DNA of 35,288 nucleotides from the NCBI GenBank assembly GCA_934561115.1, contig CAKTFS010000019.1, positions 1 to 35,288 on the forward strand, given 5' to 3'. Under the pieces are notes generated by a model. It worked only from the letters and a program-made list of their open reading frames with translations, was not told the DNA's origin and did not search any database. Shown here piece by piece: positions 24,747-31,917 of the stretch (positions within the stretch are counted from its first letter, which is position 1; the number at the start of each line of letters is the position of its first letter). Made by a program: the position numbers and the translations under genes. This DNA is from an uncultured Faecalibacterium sp. Lineage in GTDB: Bacteria; Bacillota; Clostridia; Oscillospirales; Ruminococcaceae.

Positions 24747-25379
24747 ATGTTAGTGAAACTCGCTGCGATCTTCTTCAGCATGATCCTGGTCAACAACTAC
24801 GTGCTGGTGAAGTTCTACGGTATCTGCCCGTTCCTGGGCGTTTCCAAAAAGCTGGATTCTGCGGTTGGTATGTCCGGCGCCGTCATCTTCGTCATGTTCA
24901 TGGCAACGGCCGTTACCTTCCCCATTCAGATCTTCATTCTGGACCAGGCTGGTCTGAGCTACCTGCAGACCATCGTGTTCATTCTGGTCATCGCTGTGCT
25001 GGTGCAGTTCATCGAGATCTTCCTCAAGAAGTACGTGGTTGCACTGTATAACTCGCTGGGCGTTTATCTGCCTCTGATCACCACCAACTGCTGCGTGCTG
25101 GCCGTGACCATTCTGGTCGTGGGCGACTACGGCGCAGATGTGGCTGCACACGGCTTCGGCTACGCCTACATCGAGGCTCTGATCTGTGCCGTCGGCGCAG
25201 GCTGCGGCTTTATGCTGGCCATGGTCATGTTCAGCGGCGTGCGTAAGCGCGTGGAAGCCTGCGATCCCCCGGCACCCTTCAAGGGCCTGCCCATCACCCT
25301 GATCGCAGCTGCAATCACCAGCCTGTCCTTCATGGGCTTCGGCGGCATCGTCGAAAACCTGTTCAATGTTACGCTGTAA
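24747..25379 (+). CDS. rnfA: Rnf complex subunit RnfA (membrane)
   Basis: The 210-residue membrane subunit contains NNYVLVKFYGICPFLGVSKK near the N-terminus and YLPLITTNCCVLAV in the fourth helix; the Cys residues correspond to the intramembrane Fe-S site shared with RnfE. Start ATG 24747 follows AAGGAGG. The rnfB start follows 15 bases after its stop. Confidence 0.95.
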   Translation: MLVKLAAIFFSMILVNNYVLVKFYGICPFLGVSKKLDSAVGMSGAVIFVMFMATAVTFPIQIFILDQAGLSYLQTIVFILVIAVLVQFIEIFLKKYVVALYNSLGVYLPLITTNCCVLAVTILVVGDYGADVAAHGFGYAYIEALICAVGAGCGFMLAMVMFSGVRKRVEACDPPAPFKGLPITLIAAAITSLSFMGFGGIVENLFNVTL

Positions 25380-25394
25380 GGGAGGAACAGGACT

Positions 25395-26294
25395 ATGAAT
25401 ATTGTATCTGCTGTTATCCTGTGCACCATCGTGGGCGCTGTGGGTGCTATCATTCTGGTAGCTGCCGCAAAGTTCATGGCGGTGGAGGAAGACCCCCGCA
25501 TTGAGGAAGTTTCTGCCTGTCTGGCCGGCGCAAACTGCGGCGGCTGCGGCTACGCCGGCTGTGCCGACTACGCCAAGGCAGTTGTTCTGGACGGCGTGCC
25601 CTGCGACAAGTGCGCACCCGGCGGCCCCAAGGCTGCTGCTGCCATTGCCAAGATCATGGGCGGCGAGGCAAGCGCCGTAGAGAAGAAGGCTGTGGTGCAG
25701 TGTCAGGGCAGCTCCGAGCACTGCAAGCCCGCTTACGACTACAAGGGCATCCAGACCTGTGCTGCTGCGGCAGCCCTGTACGGCGGTCCCAAGACCTGCT
25801 CCTTCGCCTGCATCGGTCTGGGCGACTGCACCAAGGTGTGTAAGTTCGACGCCATCCACATCGTGGACGGTGTGGCCAAGGTGGACAAGGACAAGTGCAC
25901 CGGCTGTGGTGCCTGCGCCAACATCTGCCCCAAGCAGGTGATCATGATCGACGCTGCCGGCCCCCGCAAGCCGGTGGTCATGTGCTCCAACAAGGACAAG
26001 GGTGCTGTGGCCAACAAGCTGTGCACCACTTCCTGCATTGCCTGCGGCATGTGCGAGCGCACCTGTAAGTTCGACGCCATCCATGTTGTGGACGGCGTGG
26101 CACGCGTTGATTACGACAAGTGCAAGGGCTGCGGCATGTGCGCCCAGAAGTGCCCCAAGCACATCATCCTGTTCCCGCTGAAGGACGACCCCAATCCCCC
26201 GAAGCCCGTGGTGAAGCCCGCCGCTCCCGCTGCTGCCCCCGCAGCAAAGCCGGAAGCCAAGGCTGAGGCAAATCCCGAGACCAAGGCAGAGTAA
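25395..26294 (+). CDS. rnfB: Rnf complex subunit RnfB (ferredoxin-accepting, multi Fe-S)
   Basis: RnfB takes electrons from reduced ferredoxin. The 299-residue protein has one N-terminal helix, then the RnfB-type cluster motif CGGCGYAGC (near 52-60) and further Cys. Two near-identical ferredoxin modules follow: CKFDAIHIVDGVAKVDKD with CTGCGACANICP, and CKFDAIHVVDGVARVDYD with CKGCGMCAQKCP. About five [4Fe-4S] clusters can be counted, fewer than some clostridial forms. The last 40 residues are a Pro/Ala/Lys/Glu-rich tail with no fold. It is the last gene of the operon, and a terminator begins 11 bases after the stop. Confidence 0.95.
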   Translation: MNIVSAVILCTIVGAVGAIILVAAAKFMAVEEDPRIEEVSACLAGANCGGCGYAGCADYAKAVVLDGVPCDKCAPGGPKAAAAIAKIMGGEASAVEKKAVVQCQGSSEHCKPAYDYKGIQTCAAAAALYGGPKTCSFACIGLGDCTKVCKFDAIHIVDGVAKVDKDKCTGCGACANICPKQVIMIDAAGPRKPVVMCSNKDKGAVANKLCTTSCIACGMCERTCKFDAIHVVDGVARVDYDKCKGCGMCAQKCPKHIILFPLKDDPNPPKPVVKPAAPAAAPAAKPEAKAEANPETKAE

Positions 26295-26304
26295 ACTGTA
26301 AACC

Positions 26305-26339
26305 AAAGCCCGCCGTGCGCAATGCCCGGCGGGCTTTTT
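26305..26339 (+). terminator. Terminator of the rnf operon
   Basis: AAAGCCCGCCG (26305-26315) pairs with CGGCGGGCTTT (26327-26337), with five T at its end. Confidence 0.92.
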
Positions 26340-26475
26340 GTATAAAAATGATTGGGAATGCCCTCCGCTTGCGCTCTGGGCAAAATTTAAGGAAAGATTA
26401 TTTCAGATTTCGGCAAAACGGAACGCCTGCGGGCGTTCCGTTTTGCCATTTTCACGAGAAGGGTCGCAATGGTAA
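26340..26475 (-). repeat. Structured interspersed element, family P, copy P3 (inverted)
   Basis: Read on the minus strand it shows CGTGAAAA, a perfect 16-bp hairpin (26432-26447 with 26412-26427) with CGCA loop, an A/T linker, and the pair TGCCC/GGGCA (26378-26382 and 26359-26363). The TCCGCT segment is altered to TCCTTAAAT, so the second interleaved pair is lost; this copy looks degenerate. It meets copy P4 head to head. Confidence 0.7.
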
Positions 26476-26484
26476 ACTGCATTT

Positions 26485-26660
26485 GCAGCGCCGCTTCCTT
26501 TGGAAGCGCGGCGCTGCGGAGTGCGTTACTGTTTGCCTTCACAGCCCCTCCCGTGAAAAAAGCGTTTGGAGCGCTCCGCAGAGCGCGACAAACGCAAAAT
26601 AAAAAATAATTATTCCGCTGAAGATGCCCAGAGCAACGCGGAGGGCATTTCAAATCGTCC
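26485..26660 (+). repeat. Structured interspersed element, family P, copy P4
   Basis: The 5' hairpin CAGCGCCGC/GCGGCGCTG (26486-26516) is shared with the inverted copy P3. Then come CCCCTCCCGTGAAAA, a hairpin (26562-26576 with 26581-26595, CGCA loop) containing a tandem GA/GA internal mismatch, an A/T linker, TCCGC (26614-26618) with GCGGA (26638-26642), and ATGCCC (26624-26629) with GGGCAT (26643-26648). It ends about 12 bases before the birA stop. Confidence 0.72.
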
Positions 26661-26671
26661 TCTACCCCCGT

Positions 26672-27634
26672 TTATTCCGTCTTAGTGGGGCGAATGGTCA
26701 CCTCGCCGCAGCGCAGCGCCTCGGTGCGGCCGCCCTCCCGCTGCACCACCAGCCGCCCGGTGTCATCAATGGAAAGCGCCTGCGCGGCGTAGGTCTCGGT
26801 GCCGGTGCATACGGTCACCCAGTGGCCGGGCACAAAGCAGCGGGCGCGGTACTCGTCCAGACAGGCAAAACCCGGGCAGAGCGCCAACAGCTCCCGCCCG
26901 ATGGCACCCGCCAGCGCCGCCCGGCTTACCGGGGCGGGGCCGCCGGGGTATAAGCTGCCTGCTTTGGCGGCAAGCTCCGGGGGAAAGTCCTCGGCGGTGG
27001 CGGTCAGGTTCAGCCCGATGCCCACCACCAGCCATTCCAGCTGGCCGCTTTCAAGGTCGGTGCCGGCTTCGGTCAGGATGCCGCACACCTTTTTGCCCTT
27101 GTAATACAGGTCGTTCACCCACTTGATGGCAAGTTCCAGCCCGCACAGCGCCTGCACCGCCCGGCACACCGCCACCGCCGCGCCGATGGTAGCGGTCTGG
27201 GCGTTGGCGGCGGGCAGCGGCGGGCGCAGAACCACCGAGCAGTATACCCCTTTGCCCGCCGGGCTGGCAAAGCTGCGCCCCAGCCGCCCGCGCCCGGCGG
27301 TCTGCCCGCCCGCCAGCACCAGCGTGCCGTGGGCAGCGCCTTCCAGCGCCAGCAGCTTTGCGGTGCGGTTGGTGCTTTCCAGTGTGTCGTACAGCTGCAC
27401 CGGGGCGGGGTAGGGGCCTACCGCCTCGGTGCAGAAGGGGTCGCCGCCCAGCAGACGGTACCCCCGGCGGGAGGCGGCCTCCAGCGCATAGCCCTGCGCG
27501 GTAAGCGCCGCCGCCGCCTTGTGCACGGCAGCGCGGCTGACCCCCAGCTGCTGCGCCAGCTGCTGGCCGGAAATATAGGCGCCCTCGGCGGCGCTGAGCG
27601 CCTGTAAAAGTGCCTGACGGGTGGTAGAAACCAT
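26672..27634 (-). CDS. birA: Biotin--[acetyl-CoA-carboxylase] ligase / biotin repressor
   Basis: BirA makes biotinyl-AMP and transfers biotin to carboxylase lysines. The 320-residue protein has an N-terminal winged helix (about residues 5-62, with SGQQLAQQLGVSRAAVHKAAAAL), so it can also act as a repressor. The catalytic domain shows STNRTAK, GGQTAGRGRLGRSF (biotinyl-AMP loop), IKWVNDLYYKGKKVCGILTE and VVGIGLNL. A C-terminal SH3-like domain is present. The start is ATG 27634 behind GGGAGGG. A TACAAT -10-like box lies on the minus strand at 27666-27671. No biotin synthesis or uptake genes are in the window. Confidence 0.95.
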   Translation of the reverse strand: MVSTTRQALLQALSAAEGAYISGQQLAQQLGVSRAAVHKAAAALTAQGYALEAASRRGYRLLGGDPFCTEAVGPYPAPVQLYDTLESTNRTAKLLALEGAAHGTLVLAGGQTAGRGRLGRSFASPAGKGVYCSVVLRPPLPAANAQTATIGAAVAVCRAVQALCGLELAIKWVNDLYYKGKKVCGILTEAGTDLESGQLEWLVVGIGLNLTATAEDFPPELAAKAGSLYPGGPAPVSRAALAGAIGRELLALCPGFACLDEYRARCFVPGHWVTVCTGTETYAAQALSIDDTGRLVVQREGGRTEALRCGEVTIRPTKTE

Positions 27635-27806
27635 GGCGAAAACCCTCCCTGTGTGCTATACTGCTATTGTACCATATCTGCGGAAGAAGAAAAAGTTTGA
27701 AAATCTTTCAGTTTTTTGCAGGAACCGCCGCCGCTCCTTCGTATTAAAGAAAGAAGGGCGGCGCAGTGCACCGCATCCAGAACCGGAAAGGGGGCCGTGC
27801 AGCGCG

Positions 27807-28352
27807 TTGACAACACAGGAATTCAGCACGATGGTGCAGAAATATCAGGCGCTCGTGTACACGGTCTGCCATCAGCTGGTGCCGGATGTACAGGAGGCGC
27901 AGGACCTGACGCAGGAGACTTTTCTGGCGGCGTGGCGGGCCATCGACCGCTGCCCGCCCGGCTTTGAAAGGCAGTGGCTGGCGCGCATCGCCGCCAACAA
28001 AGCCAAGGACTATCTGCGCAGCGCGTGGGTGCGCAAGATGAACACCCCTGGCGACGAGGTGCTGGCGCTGGAGGGCGCGCCGCCCGGTATGCAGCCGGAA
28101 CAGCAGGTACTGGATGCGCTGGGTGAGGAAGAGCTTACGGAGATGATCTTAAATCTGCGCGAGCCCTACCACACGCCCTGCCGTCTGGTGCTGCTGGAAC
28201 AGCACACCATGGCCGAAGCTGCAAGACTGTGCGGCCGCCCGCCCAAAACGGTGGAAGCGCAGATCTACCGCGCCAAAAAGATGCTGGCGCAGCAGATCTT
28301 ACAAAACGACCGCATACCCTGTGAAAGGAGGAGCGTACATGGAACTGTTTGA
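27807..28352 (+). CDS. RNA polymerase sigma factor, ECF type
   Basis: The protein of about 181 residues shows sigma region 2 (FSTMVQKYQALVYTVCHQLV, DVQEAQDLTQETFLAAWRAID, WLARIAANKAKDYLR) and region 4 (EEELTEMILNLREPYHTPCRLVLLEQHTMAEAARLCGRPPKTVEAQIYRAKKML). It has the two domains of ECF sigma factors and no region 1 or 3. The start is not certain: TTG 27807 with AAAGGGGG upstream keeps the EF residues expected before region 2 and is preferred; ATG 27831 with AGGA ten bases before it is an alternative. Its 3' end overlaps the anti-sigma gene by 14 bases. It probably responds to envelope stress, but the signal is unknown. Confidence 0.9.
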   Translation: MTTQEFSTMVQKYQALVYTVCHQLVPDVQEAQDLTQETFLAAWRAIDRCPPGFERQWLARIAANKAKDYLRSAWVRKMNTPGDEVLALEGAPPGMQPEQQVLDALGEEELTEMILNLREPYHTPCRLVLLEQHTMAEAARLCGRPPKTVEAQIYRAKKMLAQQILQNDRIPCERRSVHGTV

Positions 28353-28860
28353 CGCAAAAGGCTGTCTGAGCGAGGAAGGTTTACAGGCACTGGTCAGCGG
28401 GCAATTGGACGAAACGCAGCGGCTGGAAGCCGCCGAGCACCTTGCCTACTGCGACCGCTGCATGGACCGCTACACCGCCCTGCTGACCGACGATGTGCTG
28501 GAACAGCCGCCGCGCTCCGCCCGGGGCGCGGTGATGGGCACCATCTGGATACGGCTGATGCAGAACACATGGGGACGCGCCGCCGTGGCAACGGTGGCGG
28601 CGGTTCTGGCGCTGACCATGTGGCGTGCCGGTACGCTGGAACAGATCCTGCACACCGGGCAGCAGCTGAACACATGGCTGCCGCAGACCACACAGCAGAC
28701 CGAGCCGGAGCTGCTGGGCAAGCCGGTGAACGACAAAGCCCCGCAGCAATCCACCGCCCCGCTGGGCAAGCCCATAGAGGACAAAAAACAGCTGACTGAA
28801 AAACTATCCGACGCACTGGACGCGCTTTTGCACCACAGTGCAGACACCACTGAGAAATGA
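28339..28860 (+). CDS. Zinc-finger anti-sigma factor (putative)
   Basis: The 173-residue protein has an N-terminal motif HLAYCDRCMDRYTALL with His-x3-Cys-x2-Cys spacing (near residues 34-41), as in ZAS-domain anti-sigma factors. A single membrane helix follows at about 81-99 (AAVATVAAVLALTMWRAG). The outer part has two similar short stretches, LLGKPVNDKAPQQ and PLGKPIEDKKQLTEK. Such proteins hold an ECF sigma factor at the membrane until a signal releases it. The start is ATG 28339 behind AAAGGAGG. The overlap with the sigma gene supports the pairing. Confidence 0.85.
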   Translation: MELFDAKGCLSEEGLQALVSGQLDETQRLEAAEHLAYCDRCMDRYTALLTDDVLEQPPRSARGAVMGTIWIRLMQNTWGRAAVATVAAVLALTMWRAGTLEQILHTGQQLNTWLPQTTQQTEPELLGKPVNDKAPQQSTAPLGKPIEDKKQLTEKLSDALDALLHHSADTTEK

Positions 28861-28871
28861 GGGAACTGATT

Positions 28872-29588
28872 ATGAAGAAAAACGGGATCCTGACCCTGCT
28901 GTTTGCCTGCATCCCCGGTGCGGGGCAGATGTATCAGGGCTATATGAAGCGGGGCCTCTCGCTCATCACCATGTTCTGCCTGTTCATTATCCTGGGCAGC
29001 ACCACGGGGCTGGACGCGCTGGTAGTCGGCTGCTTCGTTGTGTTTATGTACAGCTTTTTCGATACCTTCAACCTCCGCGCACAGCTGGCAGCAGAAAAAG
29101 CCCCGGAGGACGATTATCTGGTGCACTTTAATTGGCACGATGCCCGCATGACCCAGTTCATGGGCGAAAGCCACAAGCTGGTGGGCTGGGGGCTCATTGC
29201 ACTGGGCGCGATCGTGTTCTACAACAACATCATCATGCGGGTGCTGGGCGATGTGATGTGGCGCTGGGGACAGAATAACCCCATCTTCCGCGCCATCTAC
29301 CTGATGCTGGATTCTCTGCCGCAGATCGTGGTCTGTGTGGCACTGATCGTGTGCGGCATGTGGCTGGTGCGCGGCCCGAAAAACAAAAAGGGCAAGCAGC
29401 CCCCCGAAGAGGAAGCCGAGGATTTCCACGCCTACACGGCTGCACCGCGGGCTGAGGACACCGAGGACTCTGCGGATACGGACACTCATTTTGCCATGCC
29501 GGAGCTTTCGGCGCTGCTGGGAGAACCGGTGACCGGCGCAGAACAGGGCGAAACCCCTGTGGAGGATGACGATGACCGAGCAGAATAA
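28872..29588 (+). CDS. Membrane protein of the sigma-factor operon (TM2-like)
   Basis: The 238-residue protein begins MKKNGILTLLFACIPGAGQMYQGYMKRGLSL. This resembles the G-x-G-x-x-Y-x-G-x-x-x-x-G pattern of TM2-type small membrane domains. It has about four helices in total (two near the start, two at about 95-115 and 150-172), and a long acidic C-terminal tail. The start chosen is ATG 28872, seven bases after GAGGGA; ATG 28857 lacks a binding site. The function is unknown. Position behind the sigma/anti-sigma pair suggests it is in the same regulon or part of its sensing. Confidence 0.78.
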   Translation: MKKNGILTLLFACIPGAGQMYQGYMKRGLSLITMFCLFIILGSTTGLDALVVGCFVVFMYSFFDTFNLRAQLAAEKAPEDDYLVHFNWHDARMTQFMGESHKLVGWGLIALGAIVFYNNIIMRVLGDVMWRWGQNNPIFRAIYLMLDSLPQIVVCVALIVCGMWLVRGPKNKKGKQPPEEEAEDFHAYTAAPRAEDTEDSADTDTHFAMPELSALLGEPVTGAEQGETPVEDDDDRAE

Positions 29589-30408
29589 GACCCCTTTGAC
29601 GGCACAGCCGGGCAGCGTGCCCCCGCCGGAGCGCAAGCCCGCAGAAAAGCCCCTGCGCCGGGTGGGCAGCCTGACCTTGGGCGCGTGTCTTATCGCGGCG
29701 GGTGTGTTCTTTCTGCTGTACTTCTTTGTGCCGGGCTTTGATGTGCAGCTGACCTTGAAGATCGCCCCGGCGGTGGCGCTGGTGCTGCTGGGGTGCGAGG
29801 TGCTGTTCTTTGCCGCCCGCCCCGGCCGCTGGAAGTACGATTTTGTATCCGTGCTGGTCTGTCTGGTGCTGATGGCGGGCTGCTTCTGCATGGCCATGCT
29901 GCCCATGCTGTGGGATGAAGTGAGCGGCGAAAACCAGCAGAGCATGAACCGCCTGAGCGCACAGGCCATTGATGAACTGTACACCGCCTGCAAGCAGGAC
30001 GCGCAGGACATCGCTATCCGGGATATCAGCGGCAGGATGTACTTGAGCGGCCCGAAGGCCGAGACCTTGCAGCAGGCCGCCGCCCTGCCCGCCGGGGATG
30101 TCTACCTGACCCTGACCGTGGAGCTGTTCGGCCCCTACGACAGCGCCGCTGCCTTTGCCCGGGACTGCTACACCCTGACCGCACTGGCAAAGCAGTGCAC
30201 CGTGCCGCCGGAAAGCCTGCACTTTACATGGGATGCCCGCAGCGCGGCAGAAAGCAGCTTGAACACCGGCAGTCTGCTGTACACCGAGGACTATTCGCTG
30301 GACCTGAGCGGCGCTGTGCAGCTAGACTGGACAGAGCAGCAGATGGAGCAGCAGACCGAGACCGAGTATCTGCTGGATGCAGAGAATATCCCTGACGAGG
30401 AAGAGTGA
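29572..30408 (+). CDS. Membrane protein of the sigma-factor operon, unknown function
   Basis: The 278-residue protein has a Pro/Lys-rich cytoplasmic start, then three hydrophobic helices (about 33-54, 60-82 and 90-112). An outer domain of about 150 residues follows (MNRLSAQAIDELYTACKQD and on) with no recognised family. The start chosen is ATG 29572, six bases after GGAGG (29561-29565); the ATG at 29566 abuts that site. It overlaps the upstream gene by 17 bases and is therefore part of the same operon. Confidence 0.78.
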   Translation: MTEQNKTPLTAQPGSVPPPERKPAEKPLRRVGSLTLGACLIAAGVFFLLYFFVPGFDVQLTLKIAPAVALVLLGCEVLFFAARPGRWKYDFVSVLVCLVLMAGCFCMAMLPMLWDEVSGENQQSMNRLSAQAIDELYTACKQDAQDIAIRDISGRMYLSGPKAETLQQAAALPAGDVYLTLTVELFGPYDSAAAFARDCYTLTALAKQCTVPPESLHFTWDARSAAESSLNTGSLLYTEDYSLDLSGAVQLDWTEQQMEQQTETEYLLDAENIPDEEE

Positions 30409-30435
30409 AAAATACCGCCGCACAAGGTCAGCATC

Positions 30436-30573
30436 CTCGCCCTCTCCGTCACCTACGGTGACACCTCTCCCAAGGGGAGAGGCCTTGGCAAAGAGGTAAA
30501 GTTTGCGTGGACTGCCAAAGGCTCTCCCTTTGGGAGAGCTGGCAAATCCGTAGGATTTGACTGAGAGGGCGAG
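30436..30573. repeat. Palindromic interspersed element, family R, copy R3
   Basis: The outer inverted repeat is CTCGCCCTCTC (30436-30446) with GAGAGGGCGAG (30563-30573). Internal hairpins are GTCACC-TAC-GGTGAC, CCTCTCCC-AA-GGGGAGAGG and CAAATCC-GTA-GGATTTG. The middle segment CCTTGGCA to TGCCAAAGG (30483-30521) is the reverse complement of the middle of R4. Confidence 0.78.
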
Positions 30574-30579
30574 CCCGCT

Positions 30580-30649
30580 AAAAACAAAAGCATCCGCAAC
30601 GAGATTCGCTGGTTTTCTGAAGCGAAGGTTGCGGATGCTTTTTGTTTTA
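30580..30649 (+). terminator. Terminator of the sigma-factor operon
   Basis: An AAACAAAAGCATCCGCAAC arm (ending at 30600) pairs with GTTGCGGATGCTTTTTGTTT (30628-30647) and is followed by further T. It works in both directions. Confidence 0.8.
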
Positions 30650-30664
30650 TATGCTGTAAACGAA

Positions 30665-30698
30665 AAACGCCCCGAAGTCCTAAGACTTCAGGGCGTTT
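30665..30698 (-). terminator. Terminator of tRNA-Thr
   Basis: On the minus strand, AAACGCCC-T-GAAGTC pairs with GACTTC-G-GGGCGTTT around TTAG, followed by T, directly after the tRNA 3' end. Confidence 0.85.
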
Positions 30699-30702
30699 AA
30701 GC

Positions 30703-30778
<76 letters not shown>

Positions 30779-30794
30779 ACATCACAGCTCGATT

Positions 30795-30823
30795 AGTATA
30801 GCACAGCTTTGCCGGTTTTGCAA
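30795..30823 (-). promoter_or_regulatory. Promoter of tRNA-Thr
   Basis: On the minus strand, TTGCAA (30818-30823) and TATACT (30795-30800) are spaced by 17 bases, 17 bases upstream of the mature tRNA. Confidence 0.65.
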
Positions 30824-30879
30824 GCGTTTTTTGCAAAAAATAATATTTTTGCAAAAAACGGCTGTATGCGGGCAGCATC

Positions 30880-31023
30880 CTCGCCCTCTCAGTCATCGCT
30901 GCGCGATGCCAGCTCCCCCAAAGTGGGAGCCCTTGGCAGTCCACGCAAACTTCATCTCTTTGCCAAGGCCTCTCCCTTTGGGAGAGGTGGATGCGAACGC
31001 AGTGAGCAGACGGAGAGGGCGAG
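30880..31023. repeat. Palindromic interspersed element, family R, copy R4
   Basis: The outer inverted repeat is CTCGCCCTCTC (30880-30890) with GAGAGGGCGAG (31013-31023). The same blocks as R3 are present, but the middle segment (30931-30969) is reversed relative to R3, so R3 and R4 lie in opposite orientation on either side of tRNA-Thr. Confidence 0.78.
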
Positions 31024-31074
31024 CTCGCTGGCCGGAAAGTATTGACGGTAGATAGTTGCTGCTCTTTTTTGCGC

Positions 31075-31112
31075 AAAAAGCCCCCGGAACGTCCGCAGAC
31101 GCTCCGGGGGCT
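31075..31112 (-). terminator. Terminator of the secreted protein gene
   Basis: On the minus strand, AGCCCCCGGAGCGTC pairs with GACGTTCCGGGGGCT around a TGCG-containing loop, followed by TTTTT, 14 bases after the stop. Confidence 0.9.
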
Positions 31113-31125
31113 CCATAAATTGCGC

Positions 31126-31794
31126 TTACTTTGCCAGACTGGTCAGGATGGGGTCGCACTGCTCTACGGTGGAGGAGAGCATCAGGTTGTAGGCGGTGAC
31201 CATCTCCTGAATGGCGGTGCGGTTCTCCTTGGTCAGGGCGTAGCTCTGGGTGGTGCCGTCCCGGCCGACAAAGACGGCGGTGGCGCTCTTGGCGTTCAGC
31301 CACTCGCTCAGCCAGCTGATCTGCTCGTCATCCAGCTGGAACAGCTCCATGTCGAACCAGCAGCCCAGATCCTGATCGTAGCCGCCGCCGTATTCCTCGT
31401 CACAGGTGAAGGTGTACATGTTGTCATCGGCAGTCACGTTGACCGTTTTGATGTCCAGCTTTTTGCTGCCCACGTAGGTCAGGATCATGTTGAAGGCAAT
31501 ACCGTCGTCCTGCACGAACATATAAGGATACAGCCCGCAGGACTTTTTGGCCATGCTGGCCTGCTCCTGCGGAGAGGAAAGATCCCAGCCGCCGGTCTCC
31601 TCGTCATAGGTGACGGTGAACTTGGAAAAAGCGGTCTTGAGTTCGGCATCACTGGGGGCGGCGTTGGTAGCCTCCACCGCAGCAGGGGCGGCGGGCAGTG
31701 CGGGCGCAGCAGCCGAAGCGGCCATGCCGCCGCACAGCATGGCGGCAGCGCACAGACCGGCAACGACACGCCGGAACAAACGGGATGATCTCAT
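31126..31794 (-). CDS. Secreted protein of unknown function
   Basis: The 222-residue protein has a signal peptide with a basic start (MRSSRLFRR) and a hydrophobic Ala/Gly core, cleaved near residue 28-30 (ASAAA). An Ala/Pro linker of about 20 residues follows, then a domain with TVTYDEETGGWDLSSP, DDGIAFNMILTYVGSKKLDI and CWFDMELFQLDDEQISWLSEWL. No lipobox, membrane anchor or sorting signal is seen. I do not recognise the domain. The start is ATG 31794 behind AAAGGAG. It has its own promoter and terminator. Confidence 0.82.
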   Translation of the reverse strand: MRSSRLFRRVVAGLCAAAMLCGGMAASAAAPALPAAPAAVEATNAAPSDAELKTAFSKFTVTYDEETGGWDLSSPQEQASMAKKSCGLYPYMFVQDDGIAFNMILTYVGSKKLDIKTVNVTADDNMYTFTCDEEYGGGYDQDLGCWFDMELFQLDDEQISWLSEWLNAKSATAVFVGRDGTTQSYALTKENRTAIQEMVTAYNLMLSSTVEQCDPILTSLAK

Positions 31795-31836
31795 AAGTCA
31801 GTACTCCTTTCCATTTCCGAAGGGGATGATGCTGTC

Positions 31837-31864
31837 AGTATACCGCAGTCCGGCGGAAAAGCAA
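31837..31864 (-). promoter_or_regulatory. Promoter of the secreted protein gene
   Basis: On the minus strand, TTGCTT (31859-31864) and TATACT (31837-31842) are spaced by 16 bases, about 40 bases before the start codon. Confidence 0.55.
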
Positions 31865-31917
31865 GAAAACTGACACGAAACGCCCTGACGCTGTAACGAA
31901 ACGACTTTCGCCTGCCT

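Noticed and set aside
24750..26306. Long minus-strand frame opposite rnfA and rnfB
   Set aside because: Gly/His/Val low-complexity product opposite two certain genes; no RBS or promoter supports it.
27718..27745. ECF-type autoregulatory promoter (GGAACC ... CGTA) before the sigma gene
   Set aside because: The spacer is only 13 bases, too short for the usual 16-17, so the match was not accepted.
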